NCBI RefSeq assembly: GCF_900446215.1
Contig: NZ_UAQZ01000002.1
Location: forward strand, 186,001 to 250,000
Direction of reading: 5' to 3'
DNA from: Burkholderia cenocepacia
Lineage (GTDB): Bacteria; Pseudomonadota; Gammaproteobacteria; Burkholderiales; Burkholderiaceae
Length of the DNA: 64,000 nt
The notes beneath the pieces were generated by a model that saw nothing but the letters and a program-made list of their open reading frames with translations, was not told where the DNA came from and searched no databases. Both the position numbers and the translations under genes were made by a program. This document shows positions 1 through 10,017 of this stretch, one piece after another; position 1 is the stretch's first letter, and each line of letters opens with the position of its first letter.

Positions 1-881
1 CGCCGGCACACGGCCGGCGTGTTGCGCAGCAGGTCCGCCACCGCGCGCACCGTTTCGACGATCTGCTTGCGGGCATGCGTGACGCCGCGGTGCTCCACGC
101 GCCGCAGCAACCCGAGCGCGTGCACGCTGCCGGCCCACGTCCGGTAATCCTTCGCGGTGAAATCGGCGCCGCCGGCTTCGCGCAGGTAGTCGTTCACGTC
201 GGACGACCCGACCGGATGGCGCACGCCGTCGTCGTCCACATACTGGAACAGCTCGTGACCGGGCAGTTCCGCGCAGCGCCGCACGATCCGCGCGACCCGC
301 GCATCGTCGACCGTCACGTCGTGTTCGATCCCGCTCTTGCCGGTGAAGCGCAGCCGCACCTGGCCGGGCTGGATCTTCAAATGGCGCTTGCGCAGCGTAG
401 TCAGCCCGTACGAGCCGTTTTCGCGTGCGTATTCCGCGTTGCCGATCCGCGCGAGCGTCGTGTCGAGCAAGCGGACGATCGTCGCGACGACCTTGTCGCG
501 CGGCATGCCCGGCAACGCCAGGTCGCGCGTGACGCGCGCGCGGATGCGCGGCAGCGCCCGCGCGAACGCGGCCATTCGTGCGTACTTGTTCGCGTCGCGG
601 GTCGCCCGCCACTGCGGGTGGTAGCGATACTGCTTGCGGCCGCGCGCGTCGCGGCCCGTCGCCTGCAGGTGGCCGAGCGGGTCCGCGCAGATCCACACGT
701 CGGTGTAGGCAGGGGGAATCGCGAGCGCGTCGATGCGGGCGATTTCCGCGGCATCGCGAATCCGCGTGCCGTCTTGCGCGTAATACGCGAAGCCGTTGCG
801 CAGGCGGCGGCGCGTGTAGCCGGGCTGGCGGTCGTCGACGTGGCGCAGCGCCGCAACGCCATTTGAAGCGGGCCGCTTCAT
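1..881 (-). CDS. DNA topoisomerase IB (3' end outside window)
   Basis: Type IB (poxvirus/bacterial family) topoisomerase, which relaxes supercoils through a 3'-phosphotyrosyl intermediate. About 293 codons are visible from an ATG at 881. The N-terminal part contains a stretch ending in IPPAYTDVWIC and the block KQYRYHPQWRATRDANKYARM, both typical of bacterial TopIB. Later come KDYRTWAGSVHAL and, at the window edge, NTPAVCR. The catalytic tyrosine normally follows this last motif by a few residues, so it should lie just outside the window. The start overlaps the stop of a 21-codon ORF by ATGA. That arrangement and the absence of its own clear ribosome site suggest translational coupling. The family call is confident; completeness of the gene cannot be judged. 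Confidence 0.85.
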   Translation of the reverse strand, partial: MKRPASNGVAALRHVDDRQPGYTRRRLRNGFAYYAQDGTRIRDAAEIARIDALAIPPAYTDVWICADPLGHLQATGRDARGRKQYRYHPQWRATRDANKYARMAAFARALPRIRARVTRDLALPGMPRDKVVATIVRLLDTTLARIGNAEYARENGSYGLTTLRKRHLKIQPGQVRLRFTGKSGIEHDVTVDDARVARIVRRCAELPGHELFQYVDDDGVRHPVGSSDVNDYLREAGGADFTAKDYRTWAGSVHALGLLRRVEHRGVTHARKQIVETVRAVADLLRNTPAVCR

Positions 882-943
882 GTCGCGACGCGCGGGCCGG
901 TAGCGGCGGTGCGCGGCGATCCGCGCTCACGGGCAGCGATCAT
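878..943 (-). CDS. 21-codon leader ORF coupled to topoisomerase IB
   Basis: A short ORF (begins MIAARERG, ends RVAT) starts at an ATG at 943 preceded by a strong Shine-Dalgarno run AAAGGAGA at good spacing. Its TGA overlaps the ATG of the topoisomerase gene in an ATGA junction. The downstream gene has no other obvious ribosome site, so this leader is the most likely entry point for ribosomes. The peptide resembles nothing I recognise and may matter only as a coupling device. An alternative is that the strong site belongs to a topoisomerase reading frame broken by a sequencing error. Confidence 0.4.
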   Translation of the reverse strand: MIAARERGSPRTAATGPRVAT

Positions 944-1070
944 GCTTGTCTCCTTTGGGTTCGCGTAAAGGGCAGCCGCCCGACATGGGGTGCGAACCGC
1001 CATCGCACGGAGCAAGAACCGTGCGCCGCGGCGCACGACGCGGGTCGGTTGTTTAGGTGTTTATACGTAT

Positions 1071-1088
1071 GCCGATTCCGACATCGGC
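1071..1088. promoter_or_regulatory. Inverted repeat, candidate operator of sugar operon
   Basis: Perfect 6-bp arms GCCGAT and ATCGGC separated by 6 bp, in the AT-rich stretch about 170 bp before the ytfQ-like start. It lies 4 bp from a second dyad. A LacI- or DeoR-type operator would fit a sugar operon but no regulator gene is next to it. Confidence 0.35.
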
Positions 1089-1092
1089 TCAA

Positions 1093-1109
1093 TCCAATAT
1101 TTCATTGGA
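1093..1109. promoter_or_regulatory. Second inverted repeat before sugar operon
   Basis: Arms TCCAAT and ATTGGA with a 5-bp spacer (17 bp in all). The tight pairing with the dyad at 1071-1088 suggests a two-site operator or a promoter-overlapping site. Confidence 0.35.
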
Positions 1110-1254
1110 AGGTTATCGGACTTGTTTCTAGACTGATGCGGGGCCTGTATACCGCGCCGGCCGAACACGCCGGCCGGTGCAGCCCGATCCGCGCCAGCGC
1201 CACGCAGAAACACAACAGCGCCGCGGCACACAACGACATCATCGGAGACGGACC

Positions 1255-2217
1255 ATGACATTCATCAGGAAGCTGGCGGCCGGCGCGATCGTCGCCGCGG
1301 CGACGGTGCTGGCAGGCGGCGCGCACGCGCAGCAAAAGCCGATCACGCTCGGGTTCTCGCAGGTCGGCGCGGAAAGCGCATGGCGCACCGCGAACACCGT
1401 GTCGGTGAAGAGCGCGGCGAAGGACGCCGGCATCAACCTGAAGTTTTCCGACGCGCAGCAGAAACAGGAGAACCAGATTCGCGCGATCCGCTCGTTCATC
1501 GCGCAGAAGGTCGACGTGATCGCGTTCTCGCCGGTCGTCGAATCGGGCTGGGAGCCGGTGCTGACCGAAGCGAAGGCCGCGCATATCCCGGTGATCCTGA
1601 CCGATCGCGGCGTCGACGTGAAGGACCCGTCGCTGTACGTGACGATGATCGGCTCCGACTTCCTCGAGGAAGGGCGGCGCGCCGGCCACTGGCTGGAAGA
1701 GCGCTACAAGAACGACGCGGGCCCGATCAACATCGTCGAGCTGCAGGGCACGGTCGGTTCCGCGCCGGCCAACGACCGCCGCGCGGGCCTGCTCGAAGTG
1801 ATCAAGAACAATCCGAAATTCAAGGTGATCGCGTCGCAAAGCGGCGACTTCACGCTCGCCGGCGGCAAGCAGGTGATGGAAGCATTCGCGAAGACCTACG
1901 GCAAGCAGATCAACGTCGTCTACGCGCACAACGACGACATGGCGCTCGGCGCGATCCAGGCGATGGAAGAGGCCGGCATCAAGCCCGGCAAGGACGTGAG
2001 CGTCGTGTCGTTCGACGCGACCAAGGGCGGCTTCCAGGCGATGGTCGCGGGCAAGATCAACGTCGACGTCGAATGCAGCCCGCTGCTCGGCCCGCAGCTG
2101 ATGACCGCGGTGAAGGACGTCGTCGCCGGCAAGCAGTTGCCCAAGCGCATCGTGACCAACGAAACGGTGTTTCCGATGAACGTCGCGGCGCAGGTGCTGC
2201 CGACCCGCAAGTACTGA
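1255..2217 (+). CDS. ytfQ: Periplasmic sugar-binding protein, YtfQ-like
   Basis: Binding protein of a class-2 monosaccharide ABC importer (periplasmic-binding-protein type I fold, about 320 residues). The start at 1255 has GGAGA at proper spacing and gives a clean signal peptide with cleavage after GGAHAQ. The mature part begins QKPITLGFSQVGAESAWRTA, which matches the galactofuranose-binding YtfQ group rather than RbsB. Later landmarks are QKVDVIAFSPVVESGWEPV and YAHNDDMALGAIQAMEEAG. It is the first gene of a four-gene transporter in the E. coli ytfQRT-yjfF order. The ligand is probably a furanose sugar such as galactofuranose, by analogy only. Confidence 0.88.
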   Translation: MTFIRKLAAGAIVAAATVLAGGAHAQQKPITLGFSQVGAESAWRTANTVSVKSAAKDAGINLKFSDAQQKQENQIRAIRSFIAQKVDVIAFSPVVESGWEPVLTEAKAAHIPVILTDRGVDVKDPSLYVTMIGSDFLEEGRRAGHWLEERYKNDAGPINIVELQGTVGSAPANDRRAGLLEVIKNNPKFKVIASQSGDFTLAGGKQVMEAFAKTYGKQINVVYAHNDDMALGAIQAMEEAGIKPGKDVSVVSFDATKGGFQAMVAGKINVDVECSPLLGPQLMTAVKDVVAGKQLPKRIVTNETVFPMNVAAQVLPTRKY

Positions 2218-2277
2218 CCTGTCCGCCCGGGCGGCGGCCTGGCGGCCACCGTCCGGCGGCGCTTCGAGGGAGGCTGC

Positions 2278-3792
2278 ATGCAGAGTTCGCCGGTGGTCGA
2301 GATGATCGGCATCGACAAGTCGTTTCCGGGCGTCAGCGCGCTGCAGCGCGTGGACTTCCGGTTGTTTCCGGGCGAGATCCACGCGCTGATGGGCCAGAAC
2401 GGCGCGGGCAAGTCGACGCTGATCAACGTGCTCACCGGCGTGCACGCGCACGATGCGGGCGAGATTCGCGTCGGCGGCGCGCCGGTGAATTTCGCCGCGC
2501 CGCGCGAGGCCGAGGCGGCCGGCATCCAGACGCTCTACCAGGAAGTGAACCTGTGCGCGAACCTGTCGGTTGCCGAGAACATCTTCGCGGGCCGGCAGCC
2601 GATGCGGCGTGGCGCGATCGACTGGAAGACGATCCATGCGCGCTCGCGCGACGCGCTCGCCGAACTCGACCTGGCGCTCGACGTCACGCGTTCGCTCGAT
2701 TCGTATCCGATCGCGGTACAGCAGATGGTCGCGATCGCGCGTGCGGTGTCGGTCGACGCGCGCGTGCTGATTCTCGACGAACCGACCTCGAGCCTCGACG
2801 ACGGCGAGGTCGCGCGCCTGTTCGACGTGCTGCGCCGGCTGAAGGCGTCGGGCATCGCGATCCTGTTCGTCACGCATTTTCTCGAGCAGACCTATGCGGT
2901 GTCCGACCGGATCACCGTGATGCGCAACGGCGAGCGCGAAGGCGAGTATCTCGCGCGCGACCTGCCGGTCGACCTGCTGGTCGCGAAGATGACCGGCCGC
3001 GAGCGCATGTCCGAGACGCTGCAGGCGGGCGCCGCGGCGGTCGAGCGCGACACCGCGACCCCCGCGCCGTTCCTGTCGATGCAGCAGGTCGGCCGGCGCG
3101 GGATGATGAGCGCGCTCGATCTGGACGTGCGCCCCGGCGAGATCGTCGGGCTGGCCGGGCTGCTCGGCTCGGGCCGCACCGAAACCGCGCAACTGGCGTT
3201 CGCCGCCGCGCGTCCCGATACCGGTGCGATCGAGATCGGCGGCGCGCGCACGCGGCTCGCATCGCCGCACGATGCGGTGCGCCACGGCATCGCGTACTGC
3301 CCGGAGGACCGCAAGAAGGAGGGCATCGTCGCCGCGCTGTCGATCCGCGAGAACATCGTCCTCGCGCTGCAGGCGCGGCGCGGCTGGTGGCGGCTGATCG
3401 GGCGGGCGCGCCAGCGCGAGATCGCCGACACGTACATCGCCCGGCTCGGCATCAAGGCGCGCGACGCGGAGCAGCCGATCGGGCTGCTGTCGGGCGGCAA
3501 CCAGCAGAAGGTGCTGCTCGCGCGCTGGCTCGCGACGGACCCGAAGCTGCTGATTCTCGACGAGCCGACGCGCGGCATCGACGTCGCCGCGAAATTCGAC
3601 ATCATGGAGCGTGTGCTCGCGCTGTGCGCGCAGGGGCTCGCGATCCTGTTCATCTCGTCGGAGATCGGCGAGGTCGTACGCGTGAGCCACCGGATCGCGG
3701 TGCTGCGCGACCGCCGCAAGGTCGCCGAATTGACGGGCGCCGATGCGTCCGAGGAGCAGGTTTACCGGTTGATCGCGGGAGGCCAGTCATGA
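2278..3792 (+). CDS. ytfR: Sugar ABC transporter ATPase with two ABC domains, YtfR-like
   Basis: Cytoplasmic ATPase subunit of the importer, 504 residues. Domain 1 has Walker A GQNGAGKST near residue 40, a degenerate signature (YPIAVQQMVAIARA) and Walker B VLILDEPTSSLD. Domain 2 has the modified P-loop GLLGSGRTE typical of monosaccharide transporters, a standard signature LLSGGNQQKVLLARWL and LILDEPTRGID. The start follows GAGGGAGG. The gene overlaps the first permease gene by ATGA, so it is translated in a tightly coupled operon. Confidence 0.9.
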   Translation: MQSSPVVEMIGIDKSFPGVSALQRVDFRLFPGEIHALMGQNGAGKSTLINVLTGVHAHDAGEIRVGGAPVNFAAPREAEAAGIQTLYQEVNLCANLSVAENIFAGRQPMRRGAIDWKTIHARSRDALAELDLALDVTRSLDSYPIAVQQMVAIARAVSVDARVLILDEPTSSLDDGEVARLFDVLRRLKASGIAILFVTHFLEQTYAVSDRITVMRNGEREGEYLARDLPVDLLVAKMTGRERMSETLQAGAAAVERDTATPAPFLSMQQVGRRGMMSALDLDVRPGEIVGLAGLLGSGRTETAQLAFAAARPDTGAIEIGGARTRLASPHDAVRHGIAYCPEDRKKEGIVAALSIRENIVLALQARRGWWRLIGRARQREIADTYIARLGIKARDAEQPIGLLSGGNQQKVLLARWLATDPKLLILDEPTRGIDVAAKFDIMERVLALCAQGLAILFISSEIGEVVRVSHRIAVLRDRRKVAELTGADASEEQVYRLIAGGQS

Positions 3793-4832
3793 CGCGGTTA
3801 CGCACGCTGTTTCGTCATCCGCTCGCGTGGCCGGTGCTGACGCTCGCGCTGCTGTTCGCGCTGGACGTCGCGCATCGCCCGGGCTTCCTGTCGATCGCAT
3901 TGCTCGACGGCCACCTGTTCGGCGCGCCGATCGACATCCTCAATCGCGCGGCGCCGCTCGTGATCGTGTCGCTCGGGATGACGCTCGTGATCGCGACGCG
4001 CGGGATCGACATCTCGGTGGGCGCGATCGTCGCGATCGCCGGCGCGGCGGCCGCGATCGTGCTCGAGGCGGATCCGTCGCGGGTCGGCATGGCGCTGGCC
4101 GCCGCGCTCGGCGTCGGGCTGCTGGCCGGCGCGTGGAACGGGCTGCTGGTCGCATTCGTCGGGATGCAGCCGATCATCGCGACGCTGATCCTGATGGTCG
4201 CGGGGCGCGGCGTCGCGCAACTGCTGACGGGCGGCCAGATCATCCCGATCGGCGCGCCCGGCTATCTCGCGCTCGGCGGCGGCTATCTCGCGACCGTGCC
4301 GTGCGCGGTGTGGATCGCGCTCGCGACGATCGGGGCGAGCGCGCTGCTGGTGAACCGCACGGCGCTCGGGCTGTTCATTCGCGCGATCGGCGTGAACCCG
4401 GTCGCGACGCGGCTCGTCGGGCTGCGTTCGGGCGCGGTCGTGTTCGGCGTGTATCTGTGCTCGGGCGTGATGTCGGCGCTCGCGGGCATCCTCGCCAGTT
4501 CGAACGTGCGCAGCGCCGACGGCAACAACGCGGGGCTGCTGCTCGAACTCGACGCGATCCTCGCGGTGACGCTCGGCGGCACGTCGCTGCTCGGCGGCCG
4601 CTTCAGTCTCGCGGGCTCGGTGCTCGGCGCGCTGATCATCCAGACGCTCACCTACACGACCTACTCGATCGGCGTGCCGCCGGAGGCGACGCTCGTCGTC
4701 AAGGCGGTCGTCGTGATCGTCGTGACGCTGATCCAGTCGGACGCGGCGCGCGCGCTGCTGGTCCGGCACGCGTCGCGGCTGCTGCCTTCCGCGCGATCGC
4801 GCGCCACCACCACCGGAGCGACGCCGCGATGA
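3789..4832 (+). CDS. ytfT: Sugar ABC transporter permease, YtfT-like
   Basis: Integral membrane subunit of the BPD_transp_2 (RbsC/AraH) family, 347 residues, with about 8-10 hydrophobic segments. Family landmarks are LGMTLVIATRGIDISVGAI in the N-terminal third and AVTLGGTSLLGGRFSLAGSVLGA near the C terminus. It starts in an ATGA overlap with the ATPase gene and ends in another ATGA overlap with the second permease. Two non-identical permeases imply a heterodimeric channel as in YtfT-YjfF. Confidence 0.88.
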   Translation: MTRLRTLFRHPLAWPVLTLALLFALDVAHRPGFLSIALLDGHLFGAPIDILNRAAPLVIVSLGMTLVIATRGIDISVGAIVAIAGAAAAIVLEADPSRVGMALAAALGVGLLAGAWNGLLVAFVGMQPIIATLILMVAGRGVAQLLTGGQIIPIGAPGYLALGGGYLATVPCAVWIALATIGASALLVNRTALGLFIRAIGVNPVATRLVGLRSGAVVFGVYLCSGVMSALAGILASSNVRSADGNNAGLLLELDAILAVTLGGTSLLGGRFSLAGSVLGALIIQTLTYTTYSIGVPPEATLVVKAVVVIVVTLIQSDAARALLVRHASRLLPSARSRATTTGATPR

Positions 4833-5917
4833 CCCGTTTCCTTGGTCGCCTCGCCGATCCGCGCACGCTGCCGATCGTCGTGACGATCGTGCTGTTCGTC
4901 GCCCTGTTCGGTTTCGGGTCCGTGATGTACACGGGCTTTTTCTCGATGCAGGTGCTGACCGGGCTGCTCGTCGACAACGCGTTCCTGCTGATCGTCGCGA
5001 TCGGGATGACGTTCGTGATCGTATCCGGCGGCATCGACCTGTCGGTCGGCTCGGTCGTTGCGCTGACAACGATCTTCTGCGCGGTGGGCGCCGAACGGCT
5101 GCACTGGCCGGTATGGGTGATCGTGCCGCTCGTGCTCGCATTCGGCGCGCTGTACGGCGCCGCGATGGGCGCGCTGATCCACTATTTCCGGTTGCAGCCG
5201 TTCATCGTCACGCTCGCCGGCATGTTTCTCGCGCGCGGCGCCTGCTTCCTGATCACGACGCAGTCGATCACGATCAACCAGCCGGCGTTTCATGCGATCG
5301 CCGGCATCAGCGTGCCGGTCGGCGGCGGCACGCTGAGCGCCGGGGCGCTGATCGCGCTCGCGACGCTGGCCGTCGCGATCTACGTCGCGCATTTCACGCG
5401 CTTCGGCCGCAACGTGTATGCGGTAGGCGGCAACGAACGCTCGGCGCTGCTGATGGGCTTGCCGGTCGCGCGCACGAAGATCGGCGTCTACGCGCTGAGC
5501 GGCTTTTGTTCGGCGCTCGGCGGCGTGGTATTCACGCTGTACGTGCTGTCGGGTTACGGGTTGCAGGCGCAGGGAATGGAGCTCGACGCGATCGCCGCGA
5601 CCGTGATCGGCGGCACGCTGCTGACGGGTGGCGTGGGCTACGTGATCGGTTCGGTGTTCGGGGTCGGCATCCTCGGCACGATCCAGGTGCTGATCACGTT
5701 CGACGGCACGCTGAGTTCATGGTGGACGCGGATCGTGATCGGCGCGCTGCTGTGCGTGTTCTGCGTGTTGCAGCGGGTCATCGAGCGGCACGCGACGCGG
5801 CGGCGCACCGGCGGCACCGGGCTCGGCGCGCAGCGGCCGACGCGCGATACTGCCCCCGCGCGGCCGGCGCCGCCGGAAGAGGACATCGCGCTGGTCTCGA
5901 CGATGCGGCGGTCGTAG
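4829..5917 (+). CDS. yjfF: Sugar ABC transporter permease, YjfF-like
   Basis: Second RbsC-family permease, 362 residues. It carries IGMTFVIVSGGIDLSVGSVVAL and ATVIGGTLLTGGVGYVIGS, the same two landmark regions as its partner, but is clearly divergent from it. The last 40 or so residues after IERHATRRR form a hydrophilic, proline- and arginine-rich tail that is longer than usual for the family. It is the last certain gene of the operon. Confidence 0.87.
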   Translation: MTRFLGRLADPRTLPIVVTIVLFVALFGFGSVMYTGFFSMQVLTGLLVDNAFLLIVAIGMTFVIVSGGIDLSVGSVVALTTIFCAVGAERLHWPVWVIVPLVLAFGALYGAAMGALIHYFRLQPFIVTLAGMFLARGACFLITTQSITINQPAFHAIAGISVPVGGGTLSAGALIALATLAVAIYVAHFTRFGRNVYAVGGNERSALLMGLPVARTKIGVYALSGFCSALGGVVFTLYVLSGYGLQAQGMELDAIAATVIGGTLLTGGVGYVIGSVFGVGILGTIQVLITFDGTLSSWWTRIVIGALLCVFCVLQRVIERHATRRRTGGTGLGAQRPTRDTAPARPAPPEEDIALVSTMRRS

Positions 5918-5951
5918 TGCGACCGCGCCCCCTTTGCGCGAGGAGAACGGC

Positions 5952-6239
5952 ATGAAGCGTGATGACATGACGGCGGGCGTGGCCGATACGCTGGCTATCG
6001 AGCACGGCCGCCGGCCGCTGCTCGACCTGGGCGACGCGCGCGACTGCCGGATCGTGGCCGATGCGCTGCGGGTGCTGCTGCGCGAACGTTCCGAAGCGCT
6101 GGCGTTCGCGATGCGCGTGGCCGACGAGCATGGTCGCCCGCGCCCGGATGCCGGCGAATTCGGCCTGACCGACATCATTCGGTTGACCCGCGTGGTCGAG
6201 CGGGCCGATCGGCAGCGCGAGCGTACCGCGGTGAAATGA
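5952..6239 (+). CDS. Small hypothetical protein downstream of sugar operon
   Basis: 95 codons from an ATG with AGGAGA 6 bp upstream; this start is preferred over an ATG 18 bp earlier that lacks a site. The protein is soluble and charged, with the central run EHGRRPLLDLGDARDCRIVAD. No domain is recognised. It follows yjfF by 34 bp on the same strand, so it may be the tail of the operon, and it converges with the kinase gene that ends at 6259. Confidence 0.6.
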   Translation: MKRDDMTAGVADTLAIEHGRRPLLDLGDARDCRIVADALRVLLRERSEALAFAMRVADEHGRPRPDAGEFGLTDIIRLTRVVERADRQRERTAVK

Positions 6240-6258
6240 AGCGTACGGGTTCGCGCCG

Positions 6259-8593
6259 TCAGGCCGGCCCGGTCGCGTCCGTCTCGGTGTCGAACGACGT
6301 ATCCGCGACGCGCGTGCGTTTCAGCGAGCCGGCCAGTTTTTCGATCGCGTGCAAGTCCAGTGCGTCGAGGTGTGCGCGCATTTCGTGCACGAACGGCGCG
6401 TGATCCGGCTCGTCCACATACTGGCCGAGCCATTCCTCGATATCGGTCAGCCGGCCTTCGCCGGCGAGCGCGATCAGTTCCGCGAGTGCATCGGCGGGCG
6501 GGCTGCGCATCGCGGGCGCGGCGCGGGCCGGCGGCGCTTCGTCGGCCGGATGAAACCGCCTGACGAGCCCCGACGCTGGTGCGAGCGCATGGCCGAGGGC
6601 CGGCGCGACGACCGCGAACGAGAACGACGTGCCGACGCCCGGCTGGCTCGCGACGGCCAGCTCGCCGCCCATCGCGGCGACGATCCGCTGCGCGATGAAC
6701 AGGCCGAGCCCGGTGCCGCCGTTCACGGCCTGCACCTGCTGGTACGCGCGGAAGATGTCGGTGGTCGCGGTGATGTCGATGCCGATGCCCGTATCGGCGA
6801 CCTCGAACAGCAGGCGCCACGCGTCGCCTTCGCGCGACGCGTGAACCGACAGCGTGACCGTGCCGCTGCGCGTGAATTTCGATGCGTTGGACAGCAGGTT
6901 CAACAGCACCTGTTGCAGCCGGATGCCGTCGATCAGCACCGTGCGCGGCAGCGCCGTGACCGGTTGGTAGACGAACCGGTTGTCCTGCTGCGCGCACAGC
7001 GCGAGCGCGTAGTGGCCGATGTCGTCCAGCAGCCCGGGCAGGTCGGTGCGGTCGGGCGCGACGCCGAGCGGCTGCAGTTCGGCCTTCGTGAACGCGAGCA
7101 ATTCGTCGATCAGCGCGAGCTGGTAGCGGATGCTGCGGTCGATCGACCGGATCAGCCGCGCCTGGCCGCGCGTCGCGCCTTGCAGTAGCAGCTTCGCATA
7201 GCCGTTGATCGTCGACAGCGGCGCGCGCAGGTCGTGGCTGACGTAGCCGAGCGTCTCGATCTTCTGCTGCAGGTGCGTCTTCGACTGTTGCAACGCATCG
7301 TTGAGCGCCACCGTGCGCCGCGCGACTTCGTCGCGTAGCCGGTCCTGTTCGGTGAGCTGCCAGTGTTCGAGCCGCTTGCGCGCCTCGGTGCGTTGTTTGC
7401 CCACGTGGTGAATCCACGCGGCCAGCACCAGCAGGTGCGTCGCGAGCCCGATGATCGCGATGACGGGGTTCGGAAAGACGTCGGACCGGATCCATGACAG
7501 CACGGACGGCAACGCGTCGCGGCCATCGAGCATGCGGATCAGCATGTTGAACGTCGCGAACGCGACCGCGATCAGCATCACGCGGCCCGTCGGCGTGCGC
7601 CGGATCACGAGCATCAGCGCCAGGCTGATGTTGACGATCGCGAGCGCGGTGTTCAGCCATAGGCAGAACCGTGCGAAGGTCGCCAGATCGCCGAACGCCG
7701 CGCCGGCGATTCCCGCGCATTCGAGCGCGAGAAACACCACGTACACCGCGCGCATCGGAATCTTCGCCTTCTCGCGATGCGCGACCATCAGGATGAAGAC
7801 GATGAAGCACGCGACCGACAAGTACGCGAAGATCGTTTCGCCGCGCGTCGACCATTCTCGCGCGGCGGGGGACAGGGCCATCGCGAGATAGCCACGGTAC
7901 GCGGCTTCGAACAGCGCGGTGTTCAGGGTCAGCACGGCCAGCACGTGGAACACGCCGCTGCGCGAGAAAAAGCCGATCAGCAGCGCGCACCACACGAGTG
8001 CAAGCAGCCCGCCGAAGAAGCCGAAGTTCCACATCGACGCGTGCAACTCCTGCGCGACCCACGCGTCGCGGGTGAACGCGATCGGCGCGAGCCGCATTTC
8101 CTTGCGCGACGTGATGCGGATCAGCACGGGGAGCTGTTCGCCCGCGCGCAGCGTGGCGTCGAGGGTCGGGTAGCGCGACGGCGCCTCGCGCGCGTCGCCG
8201 CGATCGGCCGGGAAGCTGTGGTCGGGCAGCCAGCGACCGTGCCGCTCGACATAGAAGTCGGCCCGGTCGACGCGCGCATCGCGAATCGCCAGCACCAGCG
8301 GGCGCGTTTCGCTGTCGCGATTGATCAGCGTCGCGCGGACCCACCACGCCGAGCGCGAGAACGTCACGTTGAACGACGGGCGGGATGCCGTGGCCGCGTC
8401 GCGGCGCGCATCGTCGAGCCGGGCGGCCACGTCGGCGACGGACAGCGTCGTGCCGGCGTCTTCGAACACCGCGACGGCTTCGAGTTGCGCGGGATTCGGC
8501 GCCGTTGCGGCACGAGCCGTCGCGCACGTGACGGCCAGCGCCGCCAGCAGCAGGAGCAATCCGCGACATCCCGCTGCCCATGCCGCGTATTGC

Positions 8594-8601
<8 letters not shown>
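6259..8601 (-). CDS. 7TMR-DISM membrane sensor histidine kinase
   Basis: 780 residues. A signal peptide (to about residue 31) is followed by a periplasmic 7TMR-DISM extracellular domain (about 40-185, with SAWWVRATL and the YPTLDATLRAGEQLPVLIR block). Seven hydrophobic segments follow (about 190-395), then a coiled linker and a HisKA domain with phospho-acceptor His456 in YVSHDLRAPLSTI. The HATPase_c domain has LLNLLSNASKF, DTGIGID and GGTGLGLFIAQ. About 100 C-terminal residues beyond the ATPase core are unassigned. The DISM domain is thought to bind carbohydrate-like ligands. The gene overlaps the preceding regulator gene by 8 bp, so the two form a pair, presumably acting on nearby targets such as the adhesin. 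Confidence 0.88.
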
Positions 8602-9427
<826 letters not shown>

Positions 9428-9848
9428 GGTTGCGAACGCGTTGGAAGGGAATGGCCTGTCAGGTCGGAGGCATCGCTATCTGCACGATTGTTGCAAAAAA
9501 TTATATGCCGACAACAGTATCGCCTGTGAGGATTCCGTGCGGCGCGTGGGGACTTGTCGGGCGGGCGCGGGGACGGCCCGGCGAGGTGGTTCGCTGTCGA
9601 CGAAATGATTCGGAAAAATGTGCCGAAGCGATTTTGATAATTCCGGTCTTTATTTCCGGTCAAATGGACTGGTGGAATCGAAATGGCCCGAATGATGAAT
9701 TTGTGAGCGTGCTGTCGAAATTCGATGGCGCGGTCTGAATTGAATCTGCTAATTCATTGTCGTGGTGATTAAGTTTTCGTTGATGTCGCGGGGATATTCC
9801 GCTTTCCGGAAAATCGAATGTCCTGCGAATGTGTATGAATGTAAATGC

Positions 9849-9890
9849 TGTCCGCTCGGGAAAAGGATTTGTCCGCTGCGGAAAAGGTTT
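9849..9890. repeat. Two tandem 21-bp direct repeats, candidate regulator sites
   Basis: Copies at 9849-9869 and 9870-9890 agree at 18 of 21 positions; both start TGTCCGCT and contain GGAAAAGG. The period of 21 bp equals two helical turns, which places both copies on the same face of the DNA, as for tandem activator sites. Neighbours on either side are the response-regulator gene and the adhesin. Confidence 0.5.
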
Positions 9891-9998
9891 GTTTGAACGA
9901 ATGCCGGCACACTAGCCCAGACGCGGCTGGAATCGGTTCTTTCCCCGACTTCGGTTGCCACGAAAATTGCTGTTGCCGTCGCCTCCATGGCAGCCGAT

Positions 9999-10017
9999 AT
10001 TCAATGTCACATTGAAT
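9999..10017. promoter_or_regulatory. 19-bp palindrome in adhesin control region
   Basis: Arms ATTCAATGT and ACATTGAAT around a single central base, a perfect 9-bp dyad. It lies 108 bp right of the direct repeats. It could be a dimeric regulator site; no family can be assigned. Confidence 0.45.

Larger units (their letters stand above)
944..1254. other. Intergenic region between topIB and the sugar ABC operon
   Basis: Divergent control region of 311 bp. The part nearest the sugar operon (about 1050-1140) is visibly AT-richer than the surroundings and holds two adjacent dyads, listed separately. I see no convincing gene; ORFs that cross it are frame shadows. Confidence 0.6.

Noticed and set aside
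1380..4832. 1150-codon plus-strand frame across the sugar operon
   Set aside because: Only its last part (from 3789) is the YtfT-like permease; the rest is a shadow of ytfQ and ytfR.
9749..9988. 79-codon minus-strand ORF in the adhesin control region
   Set aside because: No ribosome site; the frame is open because the region is AT-rich, and it covers the direct repeats.
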